A DNA stretch of 64,000 nucleotides, from positions 410,846 to 474,845 of the forward strand of contig NZ_CADEAR010000002.1 in the NCBI RefSeq assembly GCF_902825325.1, read 5' to 3'. Positions 1-9,497 of this stretch are shown one piece after another. Each line of letters opens with the position of its first letter. Position 1 is the first letter of the stretch. The notes under the pieces are model-generated. The model was given only the letters and a program-made list of their open reading frames with translations. It did no database searches and was not told the origin of the DNA. The DNA comes from Brucella tritici. Its GTDB lineage: Bacteria; Pseudomonadota; Alphaproteobacteria; Rhizobiales; Rhizobiaceae. The position numbers were made by a program, and so were the translations under genes.

Positions 1-599
1 ACTTTCTCGATGGTGCCGCGCAGCGCAGGAAGCATTGTTTCGAAGTCGATATGTGCACCTGGTTTCAGCATTGCTTCTCCTGGAGCCAGGCGCCGTTCGC
101 GCTTGCTGCCGTCGCTGTAGGTGATCATGACGATCAACGGCGGCGTGGCGCGTTCTTCGGATGTGGTGTTCCGTATGCGTCCACCGACACTGAGAACATC
201 GCCTTTATCATGTACTCCAACGCTGGTTTTGAGATCGGTTAGCTGAAGTGCCGAAATGAGTGGCAGGGTCGGCTGCCTGACGGAAGGAGGCTTGTCGGCA
301 AGCAGTGTATATCCGCCCGCTATCCAGAAGGCGGTCGTCGCGCAAAGAGCGACGAAAACCCAATAGCCGAAACCGGGCCATCCGCTGGGGAGACTTGTTT
401 CGGACATAAGCTTTCTTGGCGCAAACGGCTTCTGCGGAATGCTGTGTGATAAGGATTCTGGCCACGGCGAGGCCGGGACAATGGTTTCGAATTCAGCATC
501 CTCGACCGGTCCGACATCGGAAGTAAACCATGCTGCGCGATGATTTTCGCGCAAAGGCACGCGCGACATCTGCGCTTTCGATGGTTGTTTCGCCATCAT
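1..599 (-). CDS. Membrane-anchored protein of unknown function, C-terminus cut by window edge
   Basis: The frame is open from an ATG at 599 to the window edge, about 199 residues with the C-terminus missing. The ATG is preceded by AAGGAAG at a normal distance. The first ~75 residues are polar and Pro/Ser-rich. One hydrophobic segment follows (around YWVFVALCATTAFWIAGGY), and then a soluble region with the pattern L-x-V-x-G-x-I-x-N-x-T and a Pro-Gly turn. That pattern resembles the FxLYD/DUF3426 fold found C-terminal to MJ0042 zinc-ribbon proteins, which in many rhizobia sit beside ftsE. No CxxC zinc ribbon is visible at this N-terminus. Divergent from ftsE. The family assignment is inference. 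Confidence 0.6.
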   Translation of the reverse strand, partial: MMAKQPSKAQMSRVPLRENHRAAWFTSDVGPVEDAEFETIVPASPWPESLSHSIPQKPFAPRKLMSETSLPSGWPGFGYWVFVALCATTAFWIAGGYTLLADKPPSVRQPTLPLISALQLTDLKTSVGVHDKGDVLSVGGRIRNTTSEERATPPLIVMITYSDGSKRERRLAPGEAMLKPGAHIDFETMLPALRGTIEK

Positions 600-814
600 G
601 CCGTCATCTTCCTTTGCGTTTTTCGCCCTTCGACTGGTGCCACACACTGGCTCATAATGGTTAATGCTTCATGGCCGCAGCCACGTTCACGCATTTTTTA
701 AGGCTCACGCGGGCTGAATTAACGCAACATTAACCATAGAGGATAAAGGTCGATCTGATATCGATGTCATCCGTGCGCCCCTCAGCGCGCGGACAATTGA
801 AGAGAAACAGCCCG

Positions 815-1474
815 GTGATACGTTTCGAGAATGTCGGCCTGCGATATGGAATGGGTCCTGAGATCCTGCGCGATGTCAGTTTCCATATTCCGCCGCGTTC
901 ATTCCAGTTTCTGACCGGCCCGTCGGGGGCAGGGAAAACCTCGCTCATGCGCCTTCTCTTCATGGCGCTGAAGCCGACGCGCGGCCTTATCAATATTTTT
1001 GGCAAGGATGTTGCGCGGCTCAATCATGCGGAAATTCCGCTTCTGCGCCGCCGCATTGGCATTGTGTTTCAGGATTTTCGCCTGCTCGACCATATGACCA
1101 CCTATGAGAATGTGGCGCTGCCGCTGCGTGTGCGCGGAAAGGAAGAGGCAACCTACCGTCACGAAGTGGAGGAGCTTCTGCATTGGGTTGGGCTCGGCGA
1201 CCGAATGAATGTGCTGCCGCCGGTCCTTTCGGGCGGTGAGAAGCAGCGCGCAGCCATTGCTCGCGCGCTCATCGATCAGCCGGAACTGCTTCTGGCTGAC
1301 GAACCGACCGGCAATGTCGATCCGCCGCTTGCGAAGCGTCTCCTGCGCCTTTTCACGGAGCTGAACCGTTCAGGCACGGCTGTGATTATCGCGACCCACG
1401 ACCTTTCCCTGATGGAGCAGGTCGATGCGCGGCGCATGATCCTCGAACATGGGCGGCTCGACATCTATGATTGA
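815..1474 (+). CDS. ftsE: Cell division ATP-binding protein FtsE
   Basis: ATPase half of the FtsEX ABC complex at the divisome, which in other bacteria couples ATP hydrolysis to control of peptidoglycan hydrolases. Counting from the GTG at 815 (219 aa), I see Walker A GPSGAGKT at 35-42, the Q-loop at about Gln86, the signature LSGGEKQ at 138-144 and Walker B LLLADEP at 158-164. An in-frame ATG at 764 would add 17 residues, but its nearest purine-rich stretch is too far upstream. The GTG is preceded by AGAGAAA and gives the usual family length, so I chose it. It overlaps ftsX and heads the ftsE-ftsX-ydcF-plsC gene run. Confidence 0.93.
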   Translation: MIRFENVGLRYGMGPEILRDVSFHIPPRSFQFLTGPSGAGKTSLMRLLFMALKPTRGLINIFGKDVARLNHAEIPLLRRRIGIVFQDFRLLDHMTTYENVALPLRVRGKEEATYRHEVEELLHWVGLGDRMNVLPPVLSGGEKQRAAIARALIDQPELLLADEPTGNVDPPLAKRLLRLFTELNRSGTAVIIATHDLSLMEQVDARRMILEHGRLDIYD

Positions 1475-2492
1475 TGCAAGGAACACCTGGCAACGCGCAT
1501 TGGATGATATGCGGGTCCGTTTCGAAGACCTTCAGGACATGCTGCTCGTTCGCATAGGCAAGCGTCGGAAGCGTCAGGGACCGAGTCCCATTGTGCCCGA
1601 CGGCAGCGTGACAGGCACCGCGCTCGTTATCGTGATCGCCATCATGACCTTTCTAGCATGTCTGACGATGGGCGGTGTGACGCTCGTTCGCGCCTCGGCT
1701 GCTGCCTGGCAGAGCCAGATCGCGCGCGAAGCCACGATCCAGATCCGGCCGGTCGACGGGCAGGACATGGAAAAGGCTCTGGCTCAGGCGAGCGAGATCG
1801 CGCGCGGCTTTGCCGGCGTCAAAGGCACCAGCATCATCGACAAGGATGCGACAGCGCGCTTGCTCGAACCGTGGCTCGGCAGTGGCCTCAATATCGATGA
1901 ACTGCCCGTACCGCGTCTTGTCGTTGTCACGATCGACGAGAATGCTCCGCCTGACTTTGAAACCATGCGTGCTGAAATTACACGTGCCATTCCGGCGGCT
2001 AGCTTTGACGATCATCGCACCTGGGTCGACAGGCTTGTCTCCATGGCTCACACGACGGTGCTGGTTGGAACTGCCGTTCTCTCGCTCGTGATTGCTGCGA
2101 CGGTTTTGACCGTGATCTTTGCCACACGCGGCGCAATGTCAGGCAACGGCCATATTATCGAGGTGCTGCATTTTATCGGCGCTGAATCGAAATTCGTGGC
2201 ACGTGAGTTCGAATGGCACTTCTTCCGCACCGCATTGAAGGGCGCGCTATGCGGCGGAGCGGCGGCAATGTTCGTATTTCTGATCTTCTCGTGGTGGGCA
2301 TCGAGCCATATGGCGACCCCCGAAGGCGACCAGGCTGCTGCCATGTTCGGTAATTTCGCCATCGGGCGCAGCGGCTACATCGGAGCTGCCGTCATCATTA
2401 TTCTGGTCAGTTTCCTCACCATGCTGACCAGCCGCCTGACGGTGATCCGCCAGCTTGCAACCATGGATGGTCCGGGAGTGCGCTCCGAATGA
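1467..2492 (+). CDS. ftsX: Cell division protein FtsX (permease subunit of FtsEX)
   Basis: Inner-membrane partner of FtsE. About 340 aa with a cytoplasmic N-terminal stretch, TM1 near residues 50-75 and a periplasmic loop of ~100 residues containing two predicted ferredoxin-like halves. Three further membrane segments in the C-terminal half form the FtsX permease domain. The ATG at 1467 lies 8 bases inside the ftsE 3' end, a typical translational-coupling overlap. An in-frame ATG at 1449 would add six residues, and neither start has a strong ribosome binding site. The identity is clear from the neighbour and the topology. Confidence 0.9.
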   Translation: MIDARNTWQRALDDMRVRFEDLQDMLLVRIGKRRKRQGPSPIVPDGSVTGTALVIVIAIMTFLACLTMGGVTLVRASAAAWQSQIAREATIQIRPVDGQDMEKALAQASEIARGFAGVKGTSIIDKDATARLLEPWLGSGLNIDELPVPRLVVVTIDENAPPDFETMRAEITRAIPAASFDDHRTWVDRLVSMAHTTVLVGTAVLSLVIAATVLTVIFATRGAMSGNGHIIEVLHFIGAESKFVAREFEWHFFRTALKGALCGGAAAMFVFLIFSWWASSHMATPEGDQAAAMFGNFAIGRSGYIGAAVIIILVSFLTMLTSRLTVIRQLATMDGPGVRSE

Positions 2493-2558
2493 AGACCTTT
2501 TCCGATACAGGCGCTTTCAGGACAAGATTTTCGCCCGCTTCTCCGACTTCTCGCCGCA

Positions 2559-2762
2559 ATGCTGGCTATGATGGAAGAAGAGATGGTACGCGAATCCCGC
2601 AAGCGCTATCGGGCGGGCACCGGTCGAGTGACGATGCAGTGGCACAGAGGCAGACAGCAAACGGGCTTTCTACGGGGGATGTGGTCTGGCGCCGCAATCG
2701 GAGCGGCGTTTCCCTGCAGTCCTTTACAGTTGCGTCCGGTAATTTCTTATGGTCTGTCATGA
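2559..2762 (+). CDS. Doubtful small ORF between ftsX and the YdcF gene (67 aa)
   Basis: The 266-base gap between ftsX and the likely YdcF start holds this 67-codon frame. Its stop overlaps the YdcF start as ATGA, the arrangement expected of coupled genes. The first ~20 codons (MEEEMVRESRKRYR and onward) show the C/G-rich third positions of neighbouring genes, but the second half does not. There is no Shine-Dalgarno sequence before the ATG. I do not recognise the protein. It could be a small coupled gene, a decayed remnant, or noncoding. Confidence 0.22.
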   Translation: MLAMMEEEMVRESRKRYRAGTGRVTMQWHRGRQQTGFLRGMWSGAAIGAAFPCSPLQLRPVISYGLS

Positions 2763-3397
2763 TGCGCATGTTCAGACGTTTCCAACCCGTTTCCATCGTT
2801 CTCTTTGTTATTCTTCTGGCGTTTCTCGTCGGCTTCGTCGCGTTTGGTGAAAAAGTCACCAGCATGCAACCTCCGGCTATCGAGGAGCCTGCCGATGCGA
2901 TCATCGTTCTGACTGGTGGACAGTCAAGAATCCAGGCGGCCGTCGATCTTTTGAAAGACAAACGAGGGAAGCGGCTTCTGATCAGCGGTGTTCATCCGGC
3001 GACCAATGAAAAGGCGCTGCAGCGCGCGACCCATGCAGATCAGAGCCTCTTCGATTGCTGTGTTGATCTTGACCGGTCGGCACTCAATACCATCGGCAAT
3101 GCGACCGAAAGCGAACGCTGGATTCGTACCAACAATTATCGCCGCGTGATCCTGGTCACCAATAACTACCATATTCCGCGCAGCACCTTGGAAATGTCCT
3201 ATCGCATGAAGGATGTGGAATTCATTCCCTATCCGGTCGTGAATGGGGAGCGACGCGAACATAGCTGGGTTGCCGAAAGTGACACATTGCGCGTGCTCTT
3301 CATCGAATATGTGAAATATCTGGGCGCTGCTGTCCGTGTGGGTGCGACCGAACTGTTTGGAACGCAGTCAGGGCAAAATGCAACGACCGAGAGCTGA
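2759..3397 (+). CDS. YdcF/SanA/ElyC family (DUF218) membrane protein
   Basis: 212 aa from the ATG at 2759. It has one N-terminal membrane anchor (residues ~6-26) followed by a periplasmic DUF218 domain. The domain shows the hallmark segments ADAIIVLTGG, GKRLLISGVHP, NTIGNATES and VILVTNNYHIPRS. Members such as SanA and ElyC affect envelope integrity and peptidoglycan or carrier-lipid metabolism; the reaction is not established. The frame is open back to 2489, where an ATG overlaps the ftsX stop, but that 90-residue extension is low-complexity and unlike the family, so I prefer the later start. Neither start has a good ribosome binding site. Lies between ftsX and plsC. Confidence 0.82.
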   Translation: MMRMFRRFQPVSIVLFVILLAFLVGFVAFGEKVTSMQPPAIEEPADAIIVLTGGQSRIQAAVDLLKDKRGKRLLISGVHPATNEKALQRATHADQSLFDCCVDLDRSALNTIGNATESERWIRTNNYRRVILVTNNYHIPRSTLEMSYRMKDVEFIPYPVVNGERREHSWVAESDTLRVLFIEYVKYLGAAVRVGATELFGTQSGQNATTES

Positions 3398-3548
3398 TCT
3401 GGCCGCAGAATTGCGATTTCCTTATGGAAATGGCCGATCTTCCTGATATATCGGTGCCGTCACTTTCTGCAGAAAGTCCAGAATTCGCGCGTGATCGTTT
3501 ACCGCCAGCCGGGAGCGAAAATGCTTTAGCCAGGGTCTCCACCGACTG

Positions 3549-4331
3549 ATGCTTCTCTATCTGCGCTCAATCTTGTTCAATGCGGCGTTCTATATCTGCA
3601 CACTTGTTCAGATGATCGTCTATACACCCTTTTATTTCTTGTTGCCCCGCAAGAAGGCGTGGATCGTGCCGAAGCTGTGGGCAAGGGTCAATCTCTGGCT
3701 CCAGAAGCATATCGCCGGGACCGACTATGTGGTCGAAGGATTGGAGAACATTCCCGAAGGCGCCTATATCTGCGCGCCAAAGCACCAGTCTGCCTGGGAT
3801 ACCTATGCTTTCCTTCCCTATCTTGACGATCCCGTGCTGATCCTGAAGCGGGAACTGATGCGCATTCCGCTTTTCGGCTGGTATATCGCGAAGATGCAGA
3901 TGATCCCGGTGGACCGCGGTTCCCGCGTCAAGGCGCTGCATTCGATCACCAAGGGAGCGGAAAAGGCGATTGCGGAAGGCCGCCAGATTCTGATCTATCC
4001 GGAAGGAACGCGCCGGGCGCCGGGTGCTCCACCGCACTATAAATATGGCATCGTTCATCTCTATGAGGCGCTCAATCTGCCGGTTTTGCCGATTGCGCAC
4101 AATGCAGGCCTTTACTGGCCGCGCCGCAAATTCCTCCGTTATCCCGGAATCATTCGCGCCCGTATTCTGCCGCCAATTCCGGCAGGGCTTCCGAAGGAAG
4201 AATTCCTGAAGCGACTTATCGAATCCACCGAAACGGCCTGTGACGAATTTCTGGTCGCCGCCAGCCGCGATCCCAATCCACCACCCATGCCACCGACCGC
4301 CGTTCAAAGACTGAACGAGCTCGGCGCCTAA
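3549..4331 (+). CDS. plsC: 1-acyl-sn-glycerol-3-phosphate acyltransferase PlsC
   Basis: 260 aa. Transfers an acyl chain to the sn-2 position of lysophosphatidic acid to make phosphatidic acid at the inner membrane. The catalytic HX4D motif is HQSAWD (residues 79-84), and the substrate-binding motif is YPEGTR (around 150-155). A hydrophobic N-terminal segment (residues ~5-33) would anchor it. It is the last gene of the ftsEX run, 151 bases after the YdcF gene, and nothing else is evident in that gap. The C-terminus is Pro-rich. Confidence 0.93.
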   Translation: MLLYLRSILFNAAFYICTLVQMIVYTPFYFLLPRKKAWIVPKLWARVNLWLQKHIAGTDYVVEGLENIPEGAYICAPKHQSAWDTYAFLPYLDDPVLILKRELMRIPLFGWYIAKMQMIPVDRGSRVKALHSITKGAEKAIAEGRQILIYPEGTRRAPGAPPHYKYGIVHLYEALNLPVLPIAHNAGLYWPRRKFLRYPGIIRARILPPIPAGLPKEEFLKRLIESTETACDEFLVAASRDPNPPPMPPTAVQRLNELGA

Positions 4332-4469
4332 CCCTCACAACATGTTAACGGCCTGATCACGTTCAATTGCGTTGCGAGAACGACAATTCGCCGCGTTTTC
4401 TAGAACTTTCGTTTTTCTTGCGTGCAACCATGAAACCCGTTATCAGAGCCCGACACGAAAGGACACATC

Positions 4470-5000
4470 ATGAATATTGATGCCATCTCCATCGGCTCCA
4501 ATCCTCCTGAAGACGTCAACGTCATCATTGAAGTGCCTGTCGGCGGCCAGCCGATCAAGTACGAGATGGACAAGAAGGCCGGCGCCCTCATCGTCGACCG
4601 CTTCCTCTACACGCCAATGACCTATCCGGGCAATTACGGTTTCGTGCCGCATACGCTTTCGGAAGATGGCGACCCGATTGACGTTCTCGTCTGCAACACC
4701 CGTCCGCTGGTTCCTGGCTGCGTGATCAACGTTCGCCCGATCGGCGTTCTGGTCATGGAAGACAATTCCGGCAAGGATGAAAAGATCATCGCCGTTCCGT
4801 CGCCGCACCTGACGCGCCGCTACGAGAAGATCCACGATTATACCGATATGCCGGAGATCACTCTGAAGCAGATCGCGCACTTCTTCGAGCACTACAAGGA
4901 TCTGGAACCCGGCAAGTGGGTCAAGATCGGTGACTGGGGTGACGAGGATTACGCACGCAAGTTCATCGTGGAAGCTATCGAACGCGCCAAGGGCAAGTAA
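4470..5000 (+). CDS. ppa: Inorganic pyrophosphatase
   Basis: Soluble family I pyrophosphatase of 176 aa, the usual length. It hydrolyses PPi to two phosphates, pulling biosynthetic reactions forward in the cytoplasm. The metal-binding signature appears as [10 protein letters not shown] at about residues 64-73, with the upstream [18 protein letters not shown] segment that lines the active site. The start has GAAAGGA at good spacing. Monocistronic, with its own ~135-base upstream region and a strong terminator just downstream. Confidence 0.97.
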   Translation: MNIDAISIGSNPPEDVNVIIEVPVGGQPIKYEMDKKAGALIVDRFLYTPMTYPGNYGFVPHTLSEDGDPIDVLVCNTRPLVPGCVINVRPIGVLVMEDNSGKDEKIIAVPSPHLTRRYEKIHDYTDMPEITLKQIAHFFEHYKDLEPGKWVKIGDWGDEDYARKFIVEAIERAKGK

Positions 5001-5022
5001 GCGACAGCTTTTCGATCCGTCT

Positions 5023-5062
5023 AAAACAAAAGCGCCCGGCAATGTCCGGGCGCTTTTGTTTT
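5023..5062 (+). terminator. Rho-independent terminator after ppa
   Basis: Near-perfect inverted repeat with arms AAAACAAAAGCGCCCGG and (T)CCGGGCGCTTTTGTTTT around a short loop, ending in a T-rich run. It lies 22 bases after the ppa stop. The A-rich left arm means it could also work for transcription from the other side. Confidence 0.92.
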
Positions 5063-5086
5063 CGGGCTTGCGAGTGATGCGCTTAG

Positions 5087-5188
5087 AGCATAATCCGGCC
5101 GGAGTGAAACGAGGATCGATAAGATTATGCTTGAAATATAATAACTTAGAGCGCCGATCTGATCCAATCAGATCGAAACGCGCTCTAA
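5087..5188. repeat. Palindromic intergenic repeat between ppa and yggT
   Basis: Two nested inverted repeats. The first pairs GCATAATC with GATTATGC. The second, at 5146-5188, has arms TTAGAGCGC and GCGCTCTAA flanking an inner CGATCTGAT/ATCAGATCG hairpin. The layout and the TTAGAGC ends look like the short mosaic repeats scattered through Brucella and rhizobial genomes. The similarity to published families is from memory. The repeat ends next to the yggT stop. Confidence 0.65.
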
Positions 5189-5475
5189 AGGAAAAGCGGC
5201 AGCAGCGTCGTCCACATGAACTGACGGATGAAGAAGATGATCAGCAACAGGATGATCGGCGAAATATCGATGCCGCCGAGATTGGGCAAGATATTGCGGA
5301 TCGGGCGCAGAACAGGCTCTGTCACCTTGTAGAGAAACTCACCGATTGATGCCACGAAACGGTTGCCGGAATTGACGACATTGAACGCATAGAGCCACGA
5401 GAAAATGGCACTCGCGATAATAATATAGGTGTAAATATCGAGCGCCAAATCAATGGTGCGGAACAATGCGATCAT
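5185..5475 (-). CDS. YggT family membrane protein
   Basis: 96 aa starting at MIALFRTID, where the ATG is preceded by AAGGAGG. Two hydrophobic segments (residues ~10-32 and ~70-95) flank the conserved stretch [22 protein letters not shown], diagnostic of the YggT (Pfam YGGT) family. These integral membrane proteins are linked to osmotic tolerance and, in some lineages, to cell division or organelle proteins; the molecular function is unknown. The frame is open well upstream, but only this start matches the family and has a ribosome binding site. Confidence 0.9.
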   Translation of the reverse strand: MIALFRTIDLALDIYTYIIIASAIFSWLYAFNVVNSGNRFVASIGEFLYKVTEPVLRPIRNILPNLGGIDISPIILLLIIFFIRQFMWTTLLPLFL

Positions 5476-5578
5476 GGAGGCCTCCTTGGCGATTGGCCGA
5501 GATGTAGCGGTTGCATCGGGCGAGAACAAGGGCTGAGCGCTTGAGCGCTGGAATTTTTGAGAAGCGCAGCAAGTGCTT

Positions 5579-6169
5579 TCAGTCGCCCGAACCGTCGAAT
5601 TGTCGTTGAGTATTGTGGTGAATGAGATTGTTGACGTGCTCCAGCCAGTGGTCACGGACGCGCATACTGCGCAAATGCTGAAGCGTGTTGGTGACATAAT
5701 CCACATTAGCACCGGAATCGCCGCGGGCGGATGCGACAATGGCTGCGGCTTCCTCGGCTTTCAGCGAGCCTGCATATTGCAGGTGGCGGCGGTCGGCCAC
5801 ATAGGTGACGGCGTCAACATCGCGTCCATCGGCAAGACGCAAGCGAAGATGTTTTTCATGATAGACTTGGTTCGACATTTCACGTTCGCGCAGATAGGTC
5901 ATCACTTCGCCGGTCATATCTCCGGGCACGCGAAAAGCAATACCGAGACACGAACCACCGGCATCTAGCCCCAGAACCAGCCCCGGTTGATCGGGAGTTC
6001 CTCGATGAACATGCGAGTAAATGCACAGGCTGCGCCTGTAGCCGTAAAGGCGCGCGCGCATGGTCTCCACATGCGCAAAACCCGGCCGCCACATCAGCGA
6101 GCCGTAGCCGAAAACCCAGAAATCGTTCATTCGCCTATCATCGGGGAGTGTGGTCATGAGAGTATCCAT
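5579..6169 (-). CDS. Gamma-glutamylcyclotransferase (ChaC-like)
   Basis: Up to 196 aa. The N-terminal glycine loop FGYGSLMW and the later [16 protein letters not shown] and EREM segments identify the ChaC branch. These enzymes cleave glutathione to 5-oxoproline and Cys-Gly in the cytoplasm. The conserved catalytic Glu is likely in the LREREM segment. Three in-frame starts lie within the first 14 codons; the third, [10 protein letters not shown], has GATAGGCG just before it and may be the true one. It stands alone, upstream of yggT on the same strand. Confidence 0.88.
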   Translation of the reverse strand: MDTLMTTLPDDRRMNDFWVFGYGSLMWRPGFAHVETMRARLYGYRRSLCIYSHVHRGTPDQPGLVLGLDAGGSCLGIAFRVPGDMTGEVMTYLREREMSNQVYHEKHLRLRLADGRDVDAVTYVADRRHLQYAGSLKAEEAAAIVASARGDSGANVDYVTNTLQHLRSMRVRDHWLEHVNNLIHHNTQRQFDGSGD

Positions 6170-6369
6170 AATGGTTCAGTGAACGCCGATTTCCACCGGT
6201 AATCAACGGATATCCCTCGATTTTTCTTCTCTATCGCTTCACAAGGCACATTCCTGCCATAATATGGCCAACAGTCGGGAGGAGCAAAACATATCGGGGT
6301 TGGATATTTGGTCTGAACCCGGAGTGAGGCTCTTCGAAACAACCGTCTGATTAATGTAAGGCTTTTGAA

Positions 6370-7389
6370 ATGGCGCACACTGGAATGAACGCACCGAAAG
6401 CCAGAAAGCGCCCCATAGCGCTCATCATTATTCTCGTTGTCTTGATCGCTGGCTATACGGCGGGCTGGTTCTATATTGCAAACAGGCTTGAGGCGCGCGC
6501 CGAGGCTGACATGGCCAAGCTTGCTGCCCAGGGTGTTGGCGTGAAATGCGAAGATCTGCGCATGGGCGGCTATCCGCTGCGCGTCAATGTCGTTTGCGAC
6601 AGCATTTCCTGGCAGCGGCCTTCCGAGGGTATGTCTTTCCGCGCCGGACGTTTCACTTCGGGTTCTCCGGTCTATGCGCCACGTTCACTCTCGAACGAAC
6701 TGACAGGTCCGGCCTTTATTGAGTTTCCGGGGCTGGAGCCGCTGGAAGTCAACTGGAGCAAGTTTACCTCCAATACCCGGCTGGCGCGTCCGTTCCCGAC
6801 CGAAATCGAGTTGGCTGCACGTGAGGTCGCGGTTGGCCTTCGCACCGAAACTACGAAGACGGAGCCGCTCAGCACGCTCGAGCAGATGGATTTCCGCATG
6901 AGCCAAGCGGACGGAACCTTGAAGATCAATGGCCGCTTTGCTGGATTGAAGCTTGCCAAGGCAGTGATCGGTAGTGCCACCAGCCCTGAAATCGACGGCG
7001 TCGCGGATATTGATGTGGCAGATGCTGCGACACTGCTTGCAAGGAGCGAAACCCCTTTCCATCAACGTCTGCGCGGACATTCCGGTACGATCAATCAGGC
7101 TTTCCTGTCCATGCCCAATGGAGCCATGGTTTCTGTTGCAGGGCCGTTTTCGGTCGGTGTCGACGGGCTCGTCAATGCTGATGTGAAACTGACGCTCGTT
7201 AATCCGCAATCGCTGGCGCAGGTGGGGCAGACAGTGTTTCCCGAGCAGGGTGGCAATATCGCCACCGTTTTGTTTGCTCTCTCGGCTATGCCGAAAGACG
7301 AAAACGGCAATCCCGTTATGGAGATCGCCGTTCGCAAAGGTAAAGTCAGCGCCGGATTTATTCCGCTCGGACGGTTGCCTGCTCTTTAA
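6370..7389 (+). CDS. DUF2125 domain-containing protein
   Basis: 339 aa with one N-terminal membrane anchor (residues ~17-37, IALIIILVVLIAGYTAGWFY) and a long exported domain. It shows the DUF2125 hallmarks: a coiled start (RLEARAEADMAKL), a Cys pair around the GGYPLR motif, and repeated beta-rich segments. The family is common in Alphaproteobacteria and distantly resembles AsmA-type envelope proteins; the function is unknown. Its end faces tyrC, 61 bases away, with no terminator-like hairpin between. Confidence 0.85.
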   Translation: MAHTGMNAPKARKRPIALIIILVVLIAGYTAGWFYIANRLEARAEADMAKLAAQGVGVKCEDLRMGGYPLRVNVVCDSISWQRPSEGMSFRAGRFTSGSPVYAPRSLSNELTGPAFIEFPGLEPLEVNWSKFTSNTRLARPFPTEIELAAREVAVGLRTETTKTEPLSTLEQMDFRMSQADGTLKINGRFAGLKLAKAVIGSATSPEIDGVADIDVADAATLLARSETPFHQRLRGHSGTINQAFLSMPNGAMVSVAGPFSVGVDGLVNADVKLTLVNPQSLAQVGQTVFPEQGGNIATVLFALSAMPKDENGNPVMEIAVRKGKVSAGFIPLGRLPAL

Positions 7390-7450
7390 GAGAGTAGGCG
7401 AATAAGGCAGTAAGGGAGTAGGACACTATGTTTGCGGCCCTATCCGTTCC

Positions 7451-8386
7451 TTACTTTTCGCTCGTGCGCGTCGCAGCCTGACGGCCGAAGTCCGGTGCAT
7501 CTACTTCCTGACCGGCATCGATGATACCGCGCCGAACAGCGCGCGTGCGGGTGAACAGATCAAATAGCGCTTCACCATCACCCCAACGTATTGAGCGTTG
7601 CAGCGAGGCTAGGTCTTCCGAAAAACGCCCAAGCATTTCGAGGATAGCATCCTTGTTGTGCAGGCATACGTCACGCCACATTGTCGGATCGGACGCGGCC
7701 AGACGCGTGAAGTCACGGAAACCGGAAGCCGAATACTTGATGACTTCCGATTTGGTGACCTGTTCCAGATCGCTGGCCGTGCCGACAATGTTATAGGCAA
7801 TGATGTGCGGCAGATGCGAGACGATAGCCAAAACCAGATCGTGGTGCTGCGGGTCCATGCGGTCGAGCCGCGAGCCGCAGGCGACCCAGAAGTCGCTCAG
7901 CTTTTCCAGTGCCGCTTCATTTGTATCGGGCAGGGGGGTCAGGATGCACCAGCGATTCGTGAAGAGTTCTGCAAAGCCAGCGTCGGGACCGGAATACTCA
8001 GTGCCCGCCAAAGGGTGGCCGGGAATGAAATGTACATTGTCCGGCAGTTCTGGCTGCATCTGCGCAATCACCGAAGCCTTGGTGGAGCCGACATCCGTAA
8101 TTATGGCACCGGGTTTGAGATTTGTCGCGATCTGCCGCGCTACCGTGCCTGACGAGCCGACGGGAACTGAAACGATAACCAGATCGGCATCCTTGACAGC
8201 CTCAGCGCTATCGGTGGTGTAGCTGTCACCGAGTGCCAGTTCTTCGGCGCGTTTCAGCGTTTCACCGCTGCGTGTGGCAATGGCGATGTGATCTGCGAGC
8301 TTTTCGCGCCGAATAACGCGGGCCAGCGATGAACCGATAAGGCCGATGCCAATCAGGGCGATCTTGTCGAAATGGACCGTGGACAT
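7451..8386 (-). CDS. tyrC: Prephenate/arogenate (cyclohexadienyl) dehydrogenase
   Basis: 311 aa. Oxidative decarboxylation of prephenate or arogenate in tyrosine biosynthesis, using NAD(P). The N-terminal dinucleotide fold GIGLIGSS sits at ~13-20, followed by the family segments TDVGSTKASV, PGHPLAGTE and IVSHLPH, whose histidines are catalytic or substrate-binding. There is no fused chorismate mutase or ACT domain. It begins 4 bases after hisC ends. hisC-type aminotransferases next to tyrC may also transaminate aromatic keto acids, so the pair probably serves both His and Tyr synthesis. Confidence 0.93.
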   Translation of the reverse strand: MSTVHFDKIALIGIGLIGSSLARVIRREKLADHIAIATRSGETLKRAEELALGDSYTTDSAEAVKDADLVIVSVPVGSSGTVARQIATNLKPGAIITDVGSTKASVIAQMQPELPDNVHFIPGHPLAGTEYSGPDAGFAELFTNRWCILTPLPDTNEAALEKLSDFWVACGSRLDRMDPQHHDLVLAIVSHLPHIIAYNIVGTASDLEQVTKSEVIKYSASGFRDFTRLAASDPTMWRDVCLHNKDAILEMLGRFSEDLASLQRSIRWGDGEALFDLFTRTRAVRRGIIDAGQEVDAPDFGRQAATRTSEK

Positions 8387-8390
8387 TGTT

Positions 8391-9497
8391 CTACTTCAAA
8401 AATTCAGTCAGGGCGGCGACAACGCCACGATTGGCTTCTTCCGGTCCGACCGTCATGCGCAAGGCATTGGGGAAACCGTAGCCGCCGACGCGACGCAGGA
8501 TATAGCCGCGCTTGGAAAGCCATTCGTCGGCCTTATCCGCCGAGTGCGCGGCATTGTCTGGAAAATGGATCAGCAGGAAATTCGTGACTGACGGCGTTAC
8601 CCGCAGGCCGAGCTTGGTGAACTCGTCGGCCAGCCAGCCAAGCCACTTGTCATTGTAAGTGATCGACTTTTCGACATGGGCGCGGTCACGGATCGCAGCT
8701 GCGCCAGCGGCAATGGCGGCCGAGTTCATGTTGAACGGCCCGCGTATGCGGTTGAGCGCATCGACCACGTGCAGCGGTGCATACATCCAGCCGATACGCA
8801 GGCCCGGTAGCCCGTGGATTTTCGAGAAGGTGCGCGTCATGACAACGTTCTCGTTGGACGAAACGAGTTCGAGACCGGATTCATAGTCATTGCGACGGAC
8901 ATATTCGGCATAAGCCGCATCAAGAACCAGAAGCACGTGCTTCGGCAGTCCGGCGTGAAGGCGACGGACTTCCTCGAAAGGCAGATAGGTCCCAGTCGGA
9001 TTGGCCGGATTGGCAATGAAGACGATCTTTGTGCGCGGCGACAGGCCGGCCAGAATGGCATCCACGTCGATACGCTCATTCTTCTCTTTCACCGTAACTG
9101 GTGCGGCGCCGGCGCCCAACGTCTGGATCTTGTAGACGGCAAAACCATGCTCCGTGATGATGGCTTCGTCGCCTGGAGCAAGATAAGTCTGGCATATCAG
9201 GCCAAGCAGTTCGTCGGAGCCGTTGCCGCACAGGATATTGGCCATATTGAGCCCCTGTGTTTCCGCAATCGCCTCGCGCAACGCCAGCGCCTGCCCATCT
9301 GGATAAAGCTCCAGTTTTTCACCTGCGTGTCGATAGGCTTCGACAGCATGCGGACTTGGACCAATAGGCGTTTCGTTGGAGGAGAGTTTATAGACCTTGG
9401 CAACGCCCTCCACATGTTCCTTGCCGGGCACATAGGCTGCGATGTCGAGCAGGCCTGCCTTGGGCTGGGGACGGGTAAGGTTCTGCGTATCGGTCAT
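8391..9497 (-). CDS. hisC: Histidinol-phosphate aminotransferase
   Basis: 368 aa, a class I/II PLP aminotransferase. Motifs are [13 protein letters not shown] near the N-terminus, the N-P-x-N-P-T-G segment at ~163-169, and the PLP-binding lysine in [15 protein letters not shown] (Lys226). Converts imidazole-acetol phosphate to histidinol phosphate. First gene of the hisC-tyrC pair; the 145 bases upstream presumably hold the promoter. Confidence 0.94.
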   Translation of the reverse strand: MTDTQNLTRPQPKAGLLDIAAYVPGKEHVEGVAKVYKLSSNETPIGPSPHAVEAYRHAGEKLELYPDGQALALREAIAETQGLNMANILCGNGSDELLGLICQTYLAPGDEAIITEHGFAVYKIQTLGAGAAPVTVKEKNERIDVDAILAGLSPRTKIVFIANPANPTGTYLPFEEVRRLHAGLPKHVLLVLDAAYAEYVRRNDYESGLELVSSNENVVMTRTFSKIHGLPGLRIGWMYAPLHVVDALNRIRGPFNMNSAAIAAGAAAIRDRAHVEKSITYNDKWLGWLADEFTKLGLRVTPSVTNFLLIHFPDNAAHSADKADEWLSKRGYILRRVGGYGFPNALRMTVGPEEANRGVVAALTEFLK

